From Lantana camara (taxonomy: Eukaryota; Streptophyta; Magnoliopsida; Lamiales; Verbenaceae), in NCBI GenBank assembly GCA_037501455.1, contig CM074858.1, positions 35,275,001-35,339,000 on the forward strand: DNA of 64,000 bases, in the 5' to 3' direction. Positions 11,473 to 22,684 of the stretch are shown here, piece by piece. The notes beneath the pieces are model-generated. The model saw nothing but the letters and a program-made list of their open reading frames with translations, was not told the origin of the DNA and did not search any database. The position numbers were made by a program, and so were the translations under genes. The first letter of the stretch is position 1. Each line of letters opens with the position of its first letter.

Positions 11473-11558
11473 AGAACTCGATTCCGAGTTCCTGAGCTCA
11501 AGATATCACATACGGAACGAGGGGTGTGCTAATTGCCCATTAACCCCCGGTTTGGTTC
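11473..11558 (-). promoter_or_regulatory. Conserved U3 block (X 3' LTR)
   Basis: The minus strand has GGAACCAAAC, a CGGGGGTTAATGGGC core, TTAGCACACCCC and CGTTCC. It keeps the layout of the element A block with changed bases, and ends in ATCTTGAGCTCAGG. Confidence 0.55.
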
Positions 11559-11939
11559 CACGACTCAAAATAAATTCGTTACCACACCCAACGAGATCGA
11601 AAACATGAAACGAGCCTATAAACATGTTCATAACACATAAATCTACCACATACTAAATTTTCACCAAATTTCGAAATCAAATTAAGTAGGAACGGCACAC
11701 GATCAAAACATATAAGTGCATAACATGCAAGAATTGGTTTAAATTTCATAATTCAAATATAAAGTTAATTTTCCATTTTAAAAATTCATTAAGTATAACG
11801 AAATAAATAAACATAATTACAATGACTAGTTAAAAATTATAATTTAAATAAACAATTAATTTCATAATTAAATAATTTAGATGCGTAATTACGTAAACAC
11901 ATACGTCATACTATACGACTGAGAAGCCGGGGCATTACA

Positions 11940-11974
11940 ATCTCTCCCCCTTAAAAGAATCCGTCCTCGGATTC
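11940..11974 (-). promoter_or_regulatory. PPT and perfect PPT-proximal hairpin (X)
   Basis: The minus strand reads GAATCCG-AGGA-CGGATTC (11974-11957), a perfect 7-bp stem, then TTTTAAGGGGGAGAGAT abutting the LTR start. Confidence 0.78.
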
Positions 11975-11998
11975 ACTGTTCACCCGAAAACAATTAAT

Positions 11999-12102
11999 GA
12001 GAGCACCCCGTCTTTCACAAGCAACAATCAGAGAACCCCGTCTCTCGAACAACAATGAGAGAACCCCATCTCTCGAGCAACAATGAGAGAACCCAGTCTC
12101 TC
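11999..12102 (-). repeat. Four-unit CGGGG-loop hairpin array (X)
   Basis: Units at 11999-12016, 12030-12046, 12057-12074 and 12084-12102. On the minus strand the loops read CGGGG, CGGGG, TGGGG and CTGGG. The last two loops are mutated, while the GAGAGA/TCTCTC arms remain. Confidence 0.72.
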
Positions 12103-14615
12103 GAACAACAATACAAAAAGGGTCCCAAAACACTAAAGCAATTACTTCAAAAAGTAAACGCCAAGAACAAGATATCAAGACACCAATTACGATAATTACT
12201 AACCACTTAGGTCTCGCAAGGCAGGTAATAAATATCGATTACAACCATATCAAGGAACAACGAAAATAGCCACTTTGCAAATCATATAGCAGTAAGAAAT
12301 TAATTAAATTTAAATTGTATGTATGCATATGCCATGAATGTTTGATGTACCGTTCACCATGGTAAGGAGATTTGGAGTTGATAGCTTCATTGCGCAACGC
12401 ATGGTCTGACTCAAAAGCTGGTTCAGTTCTTAATTTATCTTTAATGTCTTTAAAGTATGTTTGGTTGAGAAGGAGAAAGACCCTTTGTTGATTCCATTCT
12501 CGATCTCTATTCTAACCCTTACCCCCGATTATCTTTTTTAGTTCTTGGTTGTACGTTTAACATTAATCTAATAGACTCGCCTTTCCAAAACGAGACGTAT
12601 CAAAAGTTTCCAAAATTTAAGTCGGTATTCTTTAGAGTTTAAGTCTTCTTCTTCTATTTGGCGAAGTTCTTAGAGTCCAAATCCTCTATCTCTGCAATTA
12701 ACCGAATCTACCTCCTTAAAGGTAACTACTATTGGTGACCATTAAAATTTGATTCCAATTTTAGGATAGTCATCCCCACGGTTTACTTCTTCACGAATTC
12801 TTCTAAAACAAGTTGAGACCATCGGTGCCCAAAGTTTAAATCAATCATTTTGGAAATCCTTTCACCTCTTTGATTTAGATTGTCCCTTCATCCTCTTCCA
12901 GCCTTGAAGCGCGTATTCAGTTCCGGCCCAATCACTTCTATAAGCGAAGATAAATCCTCATTGATAACTCTTGAGGTTTGTTCGAATTCCTCTAATAATC
13001 ACCCCCTTTTGATTCTTTTCTTCTCAAACCCCTCCGATACTTAGTTGAATTAACTTCCACGGACACCATCATGAAACATGATAATCTGATCCAACTTCCT
13101 TTTCCCGAAATTGACATAGAAGTCCAGCAAAAGCTCCCTTACAATTCCATTTTCTTCAAAAATCTGAATCCCATACTATAAATACCCCTTAGCAATCTTC
13201 AACCCAAATTACCCACTCCTATCGTTTCAATTCCCAAGTGTTCCTTGAATCCATATCCTCATCTCTCCAAGTACCTATCTCTTCGATATTATTCTCGAAG
13301 CTTCATCCAAAACGGTTTTGAATTGCATCAAGTGATATGTCTCTCATTTCATCCCTTACCACTTTTGTAGAATTCTCGTTACTTGTTTAATTCTTACCTT
13401 TCACCGTTTCTCCAAAAAGTGACCTATTCAAGCACAACCGTGATTTCAATTTATTTCCCAATCGAGCTATCCCCCTTAAAGGTTTTATCCTCAATTCCTT
13501 AATCTTAGCTTTCCCTTCATTCACTTTGAAATAACCTACTTCCTATAATCATCCTCCAGCTCTATTTTTCCGAGCTTCGGTATTCCTCTTTCCTTTTTGA
13601 TTCACAATGTGCAACCTCATTATTTTCTTCATCTTGATTTGAACATGACTCGATTGGTATGACGCTTAGTAAGTGAGGTGGAAGAGCTTCCTATCGAGTA
13701 AACACTAAAATGCATATCGGGTTAAGACGCCAATGAACTTGATACAATTACAAACTATTAAATATGTAACACATTGGGCAATTATATCAATAAGAAATGC
13801 ACATATAAATTAGGGAATTTTAATAATTTGAAGCGACGTATAATGCACGTGCCATGAATGTAATACACCTGGCAACATAGTGGTAAGTTTTAGCTTGATA
13901 ACTGGTTCTTCATTTCCCTAATTGCACTTGCCTCGACTTGTCGTTCATTTCTTGTTTTACCATGGTCTTCAAAATCTTCAAAGTTTTCTTCATAGTTTTC
14001 TTGTATCGACTTGTATGTCTCCATAGTCCCAGATTGTGATTCCTTGAACCCAAATTCTTCTATGACCCTGGGATCGACGCTAACTTCTTTCCAAGTATCG
14101 GACTGCATATATAGTTCGCATCTTTACCATTGTTGTCACTTTCATCCAATTTCTTTCAATTACTCTCGCGAGTTTAAGCTAGTTGAAGAACTCGTTTTCC
14201 AATGGTTCACACTTGATCGCTCGACTTCCTTCAAAAGCTCTTTGCCTTTCTTGATCATTTCTATATTTCACAATTCGACCTTGCCACACAATAAATCAGC
14301 TTGGATTGGGAAATTAACTCAAATCCGTTGAAAGATGGAACTTCTAGCCTCTTTATCTTCCATAAGTTTGTATTCACCGTGTGGATTGATTTTCTTACTT
14401 CCTTCAGATTCGATCCCTACCTTCCATTCCTAGCGAAGAGATCTCCCTGACTGACTTTAAGCTTAAGAGTTGGCAATTCACGACTTTCAATCTGAATAAA
14501 CCGCCTCCCTTATGGTTTCTGTCTTGACTTTTCCACAATTTCTCCAATCACTTCATTGTCTTGATGGACCCGATTTCTCATCCATACCAAGTCTTCATCC
14601 ATAATTTAGTTATCA

Positions 14616-14669
14616 CCTCTATCCTGAACTCCCATCCTATATCCTTGTTGTAAGAATGACTAATTGCCC
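14616..14669 (-). repeat. Left copy of a 64-bp direct repeat flanking the P-Q insertions
   Basis: Bases 14616-14669 continue, across P, at 36658-36667, and match 47505-47568 with about 3 mismatches. Q therefore sits between two copies of 64 bp of X interior, instead of only a 5-bp target duplication. Confidence 0.7.
14665..14669 (+). repeat. Left target-site duplication of P (tgccc)
   Basis: Direct flank of the TGTAACG start of P. The probable partner is tgtcc at 36653-36657, one mismatch, retained at the truncated right end. The uninterrupted X copy at 47554-47558 also reads tgtcc. Confidence 0.6.
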
Positions 14670-14814
14670 TGTAACGCCCCAGTTTTTAGGTAGTATGGCA
14701 TGAAGTACGTGTTTACCAAATTGCACGAAATAATTAATTATACGTGTTTTATATATTTAATTTGTATTTTAATTGTATTAAATGTTAATTATTTTATTTA
14801 ATGTTGTTAATATT

Positions 14815-14871
<57 letters not shown>

Positions 14872-15199
14872 GTACGTGTGCATGAATATAATTATGCATG
14901 CATTTATATTCATAAACTAATTATGCATGCATGTATTCCTTATATATATATGCGTATACATGCATTAATATTATAATATATTATATACGTATGTAAATGT
15001 TACATTATGTGTTAATATATTTTGAATTTTATTGTTGCATTGTCCATGAGTGATATACGTGCTTCGTTTCTATTTGAATTGATACCGGAATTTCGTGCAA
15101 ATTTAATATGTTGCACTTATACGTGTCTTGTATATGAATATTTGTTCGTTTCGCATTTTCGGATTCATTTGCTTGTGTTTCGGATTTAATTTGAATTTT

Positions 15200-15290
15200 G
15201 GAATCCAAGTCGGGGGCTAACGAGCACTTAGCGCACCCTTGGTTCCGTATTTAATATCTTGAGCTCAGGAACTCGGATTTGAGTTCTGTC
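15200..15290 (+). promoter_or_regulatory. Conserved U3 block (P LTR1)
   Basis: GGAATCCAAG and CTTGGTTCC arms flank CGGGGGCTAACGAGC and TTAGCGCACC, followed by ATCTTGAGCTCAGGAACTCG. Same layout as in A and X. Confidence 0.58.
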
Positions 15291-15704
15291 AACTTCGCTG
15301 AACTCATAACGAAAATATGAGATATCAATTATGGAACATTGAGAAAACTTCATGTAATGTCACGTATGACTGCCTTACACGGTTGAGCTCTTTTGGGACT
15401 GATTTACATGTTGAATTTGTGGTGTTTTGCTGCACATTTGATTGCCTAACTTACATGAACTTGTTGGGATTAAGGGAGATCAGTTATGCCCTGTTTTCGT
15501 GATTTTTACCCTGTTTTTGGCCTGGATTTCCTGTTGTCAATCTGCTGCGCTAACTCTTGTTGTTGCCGTCTGTTTTGTGTGTTGTTGTGGAGTAGTTTCC
15601 TTGCATATTCGTGATCTTAATATATCTGAACTTGTGGGTTAGAGATGGATATGTTGCTTCTCTGTTTTTCTGCAGTGTTGCTGCGTCTTTTGCTGTTATG
15701 AACA

Positions 15705-15861
15705 GGGTCGCGCCCGCGACCCTAAAATGCATGAAATTCAGTCGCGCACGCGACTGATTTTGGGGATGCTCTCGTATTCTTGATTTTGGCAAAAAATTCA
15801 AATTTTATTAGGGTAACGGCCGCTACCATTTCATGAAGAAAATGGGTCGCGGCCGCGACCC
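15705..15861 (+). repeat. GC-rich palindrome cluster (P LTR1)
   Basis: Four 16-18-bp palindromes: GGGTCGCGCCCGCGACCC (15705-15722), CAGTCGCGCACGCGACTG (15739-15756), GGTAACGGCCGCTACC (15812-15827) and GGGTCGCGGCCGCGACCC (15844-15861). The surrounding DNA is AT-rich. LTR2 and LTR3 hold versions with CpG-to-TpG or CpA changes. Confidence 0.8.
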
Positions 15862-16541
15862 ATGCTCTTTCTGGAAAAATATCCGTTTCAGTTGCATGCA
15901 TGGCTTTTTAATTTGCTTCCTATTTCCTTCTTGCATGGCTTGGGCTGATTGTATATATACATATGTAATTGTTTGCATGAATAGGTAATGATTTCAATTT
16001 GTTTTAAATACTAAATGCATGCATGAATTGTAATTTAGTTGTTTTAGTACATGCATGCATGAATTGTAATTTGTCATCCTAAAATATGCATGCATGACTA
16101 TTCATGCACTACGTGCGTTACTGTATATATATATTAATATTAAGTGCATGTTTAATGTATATATATATTTAAATATTGTTTAATTTCTTTAAATTTTAGA
16201 ATTTAATTATTATTTTAATTTGTGTTATATAATTTTCGAATATGACTTGAATGTTTCTATTTGCCTAATTCTCTAATTGTACAAATGTTATACTACATGT
16301 TATGATCGTATTTGAAATTCGTGGAGCAATTTGATTTAAATATGAATGTAATGAACTTGAATGAACTTTAACGAATGTGAATGATCCTTGAAATGAACGT
16401 TTATATGTCTTTAAGACATTAATAGTGCACATGAACATGTTCGTTACATAACATACTATTTTATGCATTCATACCATGATCATTTCATTGCCGAGCGTCT
16501 TAATTGGGCATTTTGAGTCTCACCTCACCTCTCTTGCACAG

Positions 16542-16607
16542 ATTTTGAGTCCGTTGGAGAGAACGCCAGTCTGTGAGGCTCGTGTGTTCTCCTTGTTGCC
16601 ATTTAAG
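16542..16607 (+). other. Predicted leader exon 2 (P LTR1)
   Basis: A 66-nt segment bracketed by CTCTTGCACAG before it and AAG|GTGGGTTTC after it. The same sites and length occur at 26506-26571 and 35952-36017. Confidence 0.5.
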
Positions 16608-16800
16608 GTGGGTTTCTCTTCTATGTAGATAGATGACCCGATATATCTCCCTATGTGAAAAGTTTTAAGCCAAGGTAACACGATATATATATATTGAGTC
16701 TTTTCTCGAGTAAATGATTGCAAACGTAAAGCCCTTATTTCATGAATCCTACCTAATGTTTTGGCGAGAATGAATGAATGTTCACAATGAATGGGGCCCA

Positions 16801-16989
16801 GGGACTTGGTGTGAGTGGTGACTCGAGGAGGCAAGGGCTGACGACGATCCCTCACACTAGTCCCACCAATGAACGGCGTAACCGGACCTCGTTAGGAGTT
16901 AGCGAGGAATGGACGCTGAGTGCCATCTGGGGAGTCATGTTCCCCTTTTGTTCAATGAATGGGTGGATGGGCCTTGCAAACCCGCCACC
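16801..16989 (+). ncRNA. Predicted multi-hairpin RNA domain (P LTR1)
   Basis: HP1: GGGACTTGGTGTGAG (16801-16815) with CTCACACTAGTCCC (16851-16864), enclosing GGGCTGACGACGATCCC. HP2: CCTCGTTA-GGAGT-TAGCGAGG (16887-16907). HP3: GGGGA-GTCATG-TTCCCC (16929-16945). HP4: GGTGG and GGG arms with CCC and CCACC around CCTTGCAAA (16962-16989). Stems differ from A, X and C, but loops and order agree. Confidence 0.62.
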
Positions 16990-17296
16990 AACCCGGAGGA
17001 AGAAGGTGTAAATGTTATTGAATGGGTACGAAAGAATGATATGCATGAAAAGAAAGAATGAATGAATGTTAATGAATGGTATTGAATTACACGAGGTGTT
17101 GGTTGGAGATAATACACGCCCACTCGCCGGGCCACTAGTGACCTTGACCCAATGTTAATGAATCGTTATAATCCCTTTTGATGATTTCTATTCACCCACT
17201 TGGGAAACTCTTTAAAAACCTCACTTGGGATTATAGCTTGCATGTGAATGTTTAATTACCGTTGTATATTATATTTATGCCCTGGTTTATACCCAC

Positions 17297-17313
17297 CAGT
17301 CCCTTTTGGACTG
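17297..17313 (+). ncRNA. CAGTC/GACTG hairpin (P LTR1)
   Basis: CAGTCC-CTTTT-GGACTG, ending 18 nt before the acceptor-like TGGCTTTCAG (to 17331). Same position as in the other families. Confidence 0.55.
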
Positions 17314-17749
17314 AACCCGTTTGGCTTTCAGTTGTGTTGTTGAGGTGTCAAGGGAGCTAGGCGGGAATTCGAGTCATAGGTTTTACATTCGCTTTTACCT
17401 CTTGTATTTTTGGTCTTACACTTACATATTGAACGTTGGATCATGGGATATAAATAATAATGGAGCATACTTGTTGTTTTGAGCTTTGATGACATTTGAG
17501 GGCGTATATGACTTAAAATTTGAAATTGTGATGCTCATTGCATATCTACACGATGTATGTCCGTTTATTGCTTCCGCTTTAATGTTTTACGATGTTTTAT
17601 GGTTCAAGGGTTAGTCCCGCCTAGCATAGAGGGTGTGTATGTCCTCGTTCGCCGTGATTTGGCTCGGGTATGGATCGTCCATTTCATATTCGGGTCGGGT
17701 CTCGGTGCGGGGGATGTGACACCTTGCACTCGGGTGTTACATCCTTAAG

Positions 17750-17762
17750 TGGTATCAGAGCC
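17750..17762 (+). promoter_or_regulatory. Primer-binding site, P interior 1
   Basis: TGGTATCAGAGCC, 8 nt after LTR1, complementary to initiator tRNA-Met. Confidence 0.88.
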
Positions 17763-17978
17763 TCGGGTTGCAAAACTCGGGTTCTCGTGTCGTGTGGGTC
17801 AGTCTAGGTCGTTCGGCATAGGAACTACGTGATAATGTGCGCATTGCATCGATCTTGAACATGAAATTGTCTTTCTTTTAATCTTGTCAAAGTACCTGTT
17901 GCATTTTATATTGGATCCATGCCTTTCGTGTTGAATATGTGTCATATGCATGTACTAATCGCATGCATATACCTTTGA

Positions 17979-18053
17979 AATGAGTTATGATTTATAGGTT
18001 GAGAAGATAATGTCAAACCACGGCAAAGTTCTACAACAACGACGATTTATTGT
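17979..18053 (+). other. Conserved post-PBS block (P interior 1)
   Basis: GAGTTATGATTTATAGGTTG is followed by ATGTCAAACCACGG and TTCTACAACAACGAC. Related blocks occur at 27298-27371 (P), 58977-59052 (C) and 47634-47702 (X, minus). The ATG is absent in X, so a coding role is unlikely. A packaging or splice-acceptor role is possible. Confidence 0.45.
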
Positions 18054-20669
18054 AAGTTCTTTCTTAAGCATGGAAGATAGGAAGGATGCACTGGGGAAGA
18101 ATATAGAGAATTCGAGACGTGTAGGCTTCTTGGATGGAGCTAAAGTTCAGGGGATTGGAACCGGAATGGGAGGTTCGACTTTGGAAATGCAGCGGTAGAG
18201 ATATACTTGGTGAAATAGGGGTTGATCGAGGAATGGTGGTGACTTAGAAGATCGATATATGTGGTTCTACTACATAGGTTGCCTTAACGAGATTCAACGG
18301 GATCATTCAACTTAAGGAAGGGAGTGAATGAACCTTGAGGGTACTTTAACTCAGGGTTCGGATTATGGAAGAGACAGCGAGGATTGTGAAGATTCAAACT
18401 AAAACACATCCGGTGGAAATTAAGCATCTTGAGTCCTCAAATAGGGATCTCTAAATAAACCTAATGGCTAGAATCGAACTTGTAGAAGTCAAAATCTAGA
18501 AGAGTTTAAATTTAAGGGCTATGGATTTTGACTAAGATGGAAAACGAGTCTGGAAAGGAGTAGAGAGAGAGGCAAGTAACTGGGTAAATACCAATTTAGG
18601 GAAGGTGGCGATATTGAGGATGGGATTTGAGTTCGTTTTTCCAAATCCAAGCTGAATTGTCGTGTGGTGAGGTTGAAATGAGAAATGGAGCAACAAATGG
18701 GAACGATGCAGAAAGGCGAAGACTAGTTGAAGGATAATTCTCAGGGAGGAATTCAAATACTAACTCAATGGATGTAGAAGAAATTAGAGATTGCGAAAAT
18801 CAATTCCGGATGGTGGAAGGTACAAGTTGATGCACAAGAATTCTTGGAAATCTTGAAGACCGTGGGAAAGGTAAGGAATAATCAGCAAGTCAAAGTAATC
18901 TCGGGATTGGAGGAATGAGGAAAAGCTACCGAGCTAACAACTTATCACATTGGTGACAGGTTCCAAAACATTCATAGCACGTGCATCACACTTCGCATCA
19001 ATTATTTATTTTTCTGGCCTTATGTTTATCCGTGCATTTCTATTTGATTTCGTTGCTCTAATGTGCTGCATAATTGCTTGTTGTAAACATGACACATGCA
19101 TTGACATCTTTACCCGACAAGCATTTTAGTGTTTACTTGGTAGGTAGTTCTTTCACTTCACTCAGCAAATATCTTTTCGACTGGCCACATCTGAATGATG
19201 AGGAAAAGCAATAACCGGATGGCACATGACAAGAAAGAGGACTTCGGAAAATAAAGAACTTCAGGTAAGGGGTAGGTCGGTGGAAAGTAACTCTGAAGGA
19301 AAGTGAGGTTAGATTTGGCTTCGGGGTGTTCGGATCGAATAAGAATAGAGAAGGAGGATTTGATTATCAAGAGGATTGCAGGAAAGTTGGAAGGCAAAAA
19401 ACTCTGGATTACTATGACAGTTAAAACCCTGCCTGATAAAAATTTTCCGTTAAGAATTTTAATACAAGAAAGATTGTGGGAGTTCTGCATGTAAGAGTAA
19501 CAATTTTATGGGGAGAGCACAACTGAGAGATAAATTGGAGGTTGGAAGTGGTGCTTGAATGAATATGTTAGTAGCAATAACGGGGATGCAAATTAAGGAT
19601 GATCTGGAAGTCCTAATGGTGGTGACTAGAAAAGAATAAGATGGCTGTAATGGTTAAGTTGTTAAGATAGAAGCTACGTTGCTAAATTCGGGTGGAGATT
19701 TTACGGGATATAAAGGAAATGGTTCATTGAACATTTCTACGTATGGAATTCCGATCTGGAGGTGATGGAATTATAAGAAGTGTCAATCAAGATTAATTCA
19801 ATGAAGTACAAAGGGGTCCAAGACAATATTATTGAGTTCTTGGTTATATCAATGGTAATCCAGGAGGAAACTTAAGAAGGGACCAGATAGAAACGGATAA
19901 TAATTGGAGGATTGATATCAAACTTCAAGAATCGTCAAGAACCTTCTGTCTTCGATTTAAGAAATATGGGACTAATTATCGAATATAACCTTCAGGGGGT
20001 CAAAGGGAATGAACGGATCATAGGAACGGAGGATGGGAAATGATTTGTGTTGAGAGAGACATAAGAATAAACATCTTAAGGTCGGGATGGAATCATCAAG
20101 GTTGCCCAGAGTGGTTATCCTCGGGGAGATGTTAGACTTCGATATGGTAAAGGTAATAACTATGGACCTGAGTTCGGGACACACGATTTAAGGGTATTCG
20201 GGGAGGTCAAGCTCGATCAATTAAAAAGAATTGGTTGGTCGAACGAAGATTATGGGAAATGGTGAAGACTGGAAACAGTACAAGTCAGAAGGGATCCAAG
20301 AGTATAATCCTTAAAGGATTCATCAATTACTTCACCGGGGTACCCTGAAGAGGTTAAATACAAGTTGAGCACTAAGTTTATCTTCAGGACAGATCATACA
20401 CTAGACAACGACAACTCACAATTCTAAATTTCGCAACTACAGTGAACGGTACTTATAGCATCCATGATACATGCATCCATGCAAATTTAACTTAAATAAT
20501 TTTTATATTATGAGGTTTGATTTCTTATCATGTTAAATTACTTGGAGTAGTTGATAACCAACGTGGACGATGTCTTTTACTTGCTTTGGGGTGTCTTACA
20601 TGATTTTAATTATGGTTTCGCGTGTGTGGCTTGGGAGTATTGGAGACTTCGTTGCTCTTATTTTTGTTC

Positions 20670-20800
20670 GAGAGACGGGGTGCTCTCTTTGCTTGCGAGA
20701 GACGGGATTCTCTCATTGTTGTTGGAGAGACGGGGTTCTCTCATTGCTGCTCGAGAGACGGGGCTCCCTCCTTGTTGTTTGTGAGGAACGCGGTTCCTTC
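20670..20800 (+). repeat. Five-unit CGGGG-loop hairpin array (P interior 1)
   Basis: Units at 20670-20687, 20697-20714, 20725-20742, 20753-20770 and 20783-20800. The last, GAGGAAC-GCG-GTTCCTTC, has changed both arms but still pairs. One of the three frames gives a pseudo-repetitive RDGVLSLL peptide, which is a by-product of the DNA repeat. Confidence 0.8.
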
Positions 20801-20823
20801 ATTAATTGTTTCAAGCAGATAGT

Positions 20824-20858
20824 GAATCCGAGGACGGATTCTTTTAAGGGGGAGAGGT
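20824..20858 (+). promoter_or_regulatory. PPT-proximal hairpin and PPT (P interior 1)
   Basis: GAATCCG-AGGA-CGGATTC (20824-20841), then TTTTAAGGGGGAGAGG directly before LTR2. Confidence 0.8.
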
Positions 20859-21002
20859 TGTAACGCCCCAGTTTTTAGGTAGTATAACATGATGCACGTG
20901 TTTACCAAATTGCGCGAAATAATTAATTATACGTGTTTTATATACTTAATTTATATTTTAATTATATTAAATGTTAATTATTTTATTTAATGTTGTTAAT
21001 AT

Positions 21003-21004
<2 letters not shown>

Positions 21005-21055
<51 letters not shown>
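21005..21055. repeat. TA microsatellite in P LTR2
   Basis: Long (TA)n run. The equivalents at about 14815-14867 (LTR1) and 30447-30490 (LTR3) differ in length and are interrupted. Confidence 0.9.
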
Positions 21056-21059
<4 letters not shown>

Positions 21060-21434
21060 GTACGTGTGCATGAATATAATTATGCATACATTTATATTCA
21101 TAAACTAATTATGCATGCATGTATTCCTTATATATATATACGTATGCATGCATTAATATTATAGTATATAACTTATATATATATACGTATGCATGCATTA
21201 ATATTATAATATATTATATACGTATGTAAATGTTACATTATGTGTTAATATATTTTGAATTTTATTGTTGCATTATCCATGAGTGATATTTACGTGCTTT
21301 GTTTCTATTTGAATTGATACCAGAATTTCGTGCAAATTTAATATGTTGCACTTATACGTGTCTTGCATATGAATATTTGTTCGTTTCGCATTTTCGGATT
21401 CATTTGCTTGTGTTTCGGATTTAATTTGAATTTT

Positions 21435-21522
21435 GGAATCCAAGTCGGGGGCTAACGAGCACTTAGCGCACCCTTGGTTCCGTATTTAATATCTTGAGCT
21501 CGGGAACTCGGATTCGAGTTCC
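21435..21522 (+). promoter_or_regulatory. Conserved U3 block (P LTR2)
   Basis: Same block as at 15200-15290, ending in CGGGAACTCGGATTCGAG. Confidence 0.58.
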
Positions 21523-22499
21523 ATCAACTTCACTGAACTCGTAACGAAAATCTGAGTTTAGTAAACTTAGCCTTATATTTTCCTAACGTCATTTGAACCT
21601 CCGAAATTCAACCGAAAAACGAAACGGCGACGAAACTGACCTTGTTGCACTAAAACGGCCATAACTCATTCATTTGTTGACCAAATTAACCATGGTTTGA
21701 TGATATGGAACCCTAACTCAACCACCTAACCTGATGTACCATGCCCTAACCGAACCAACCCTCACACAATTCACAAATCTCAGCCAAAGTTACTGCTTTC
21801 CAGTGCAATCCCGTAACCTTGCTTTCCTTGGAGATTTTGGAGCTCAAATCTCATCCTATCTTCATCCAATCAACATGGTAAGCTTAGGGTTGTAATATAT
21901 GTTCATTCCTGATCATTTTCATCCTTTCATCCCCAAATTTGATCATGGTTTCATGCATTTTCGGCAGATCTCGCAATATAGTCGGTTTTGAGCATTTATG
22001 TCGATCTTCTTCGATTCTTGATGGATTTGAGTGATTCCAAGCCTGAAAATGATTATTTTGATATCTTCTTCTCATTTATGATTATTAATTGCATGGTAGT
22101 TGAAGTATTTATGAGATATCAATTATGGAACATTGAGAAAACTTCATGTAATTTCATGTATGACTGCCTTACACGGTTGAGCTCTTTTGGGACTGATTTA
22201 CATGTTGAATTTGTGCTGTTTTGCTGCACATTTGATAGCCTAACTTACATGAACTTGTTGGGATTAAGGGAGATCAGTTATGCCCTGTTTTCGTGACTTT
22301 TTACCCTGTTTTTGGCCTGGATTTCCTGCTGTCAATCTGCTGCGCTAACTCTTGTTGTTGCTGTCAGTTCTGTGTGTTGTTGTGGAGTAGTTTCCTTGCA
22401 TATTCGTGATCTTAATATATCTGAACTTGTGGGTTAGAGATGGATATGTTGCTGCTCTGTTTTTCTGCAGTGTTGCTGCGTCTTTTGCTGTTATGAACA

Positions 22500-22652
22500 G
22501 GGTCGTGCCCGCGACCCTAAAATGCATGAAATTCAGTCGCGCCCACGACTGATTTTGGGGCTGCTCTCGTATTCTTAATTTTGGCAGAAAATTCAGATTT
22601 TATTAGGGTAGCGGCCGCTACCATTTCATGAAGAAAATGGGTCGCGGCCGTG
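22500..22652 (+). repeat. GC palindrome cluster, decayed (P LTR2)
   Basis: Four units as in LTR1, with GGGTCGTGCCCGCGACCC, CAGTCGCGCCCACGACTG, an intact GGTAGCGGCCGCTACC and a broken last unit. The C-to-T and G-to-A changes fall in CpGs. Confidence 0.72.
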
Positions 22653-22684
22653 ATTCCTGTTCTTTCTAGAAAAATTTCCGTTTC

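Larger units (their letters stand above)
9656..11939 (-). repeat. 3' LTR of element X, truncated
   Basis: Homologous to 49206-51602. The LTR start TGTAATGCCCC is at 11939. It holds the U3 block (11473-11558), a donor CAAGAG|GTAATTAT (11117/11118), decayed GC palindromes (10536-10680) and AT-rich dinucleotide runs (about 9980-10430). It breaks off before predicted exon 2. Confidence 0.85.
11940..14669 (-). other. Internal region of X, first block, non-coding
   Basis: Diverged homologue of the interiors of A, P and C with no recognisable ORF. Landmarks are the hairpin array (11999-12102), GTACCGTTCACC (12347-12358, reverse of the conserved GGTGAACGGTAC) and a decayed GGTGACAGGTT block near 13868. 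It stops where P is inserted. Confidence 0.75.
14670..17741 (+). repeat. LTR1 of element P
   Basis: Runs from TGTAACGCCCC to GGTGTTACA, about 3,072 bp. Compared with LTR2 it lacks about 560 bp just after 15313 (equivalent to about 21552-22108). That segment carries the predicted exon 1 and donor and probably the promoter, so LTR1 is probably inactive as a promoter. The E insertion site is empty (AGTTG at 15890-15894). A TA microsatellite lies at about 14815-14867. Confidence 0.88.
17742..20858 (+). other. First internal region of P, non-coding
   Basis: About 3.1 kb with no recognisable coding sequence. Conserved landmarks: a TCAAACCACGG block (18011-18053), GGTGACAGGTTCC (18952-18964) followed by CACGTGCATC, GTGAACGGTAC (20442-20452), a hairpin array and the PPT. 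It lacks about 70 bp present in the second interior at about 29095-29165. Confidence 0.8.

Noticed and set aside
15844..15861. Vector or linker contamination because GCGGCCGC and GGTACCCGGG resemble cloning sites
   Set aside because: The motifs are inside longer palindromes, recur at the same element position in many copies, and have no vector sequence around them.
16520..16855. An ORF of about 110 codons repeated at 26484 and 35942 (MRDRRQPLPPRV...)
   Set aside because: It is antisense to the P LTR leader and recurs only because the LTR recurs. It crosses the predicted exon 2 and HP1, has no family resemblance and no start context.
17750..17762. tRNA gene signals at TGGTATCAGAGCC
   Set aside because: Only the 13-nt PBS complement is present; there are no A-box, B-box or cloverleaf sequences.
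20670..20800. CRISPR-like array of direct repeats
   Set aside because: The spacers are not unique, the repeats are degenerate, the arrays occur at a fixed place in eukaryotic retroelements, and there are no cas genes.
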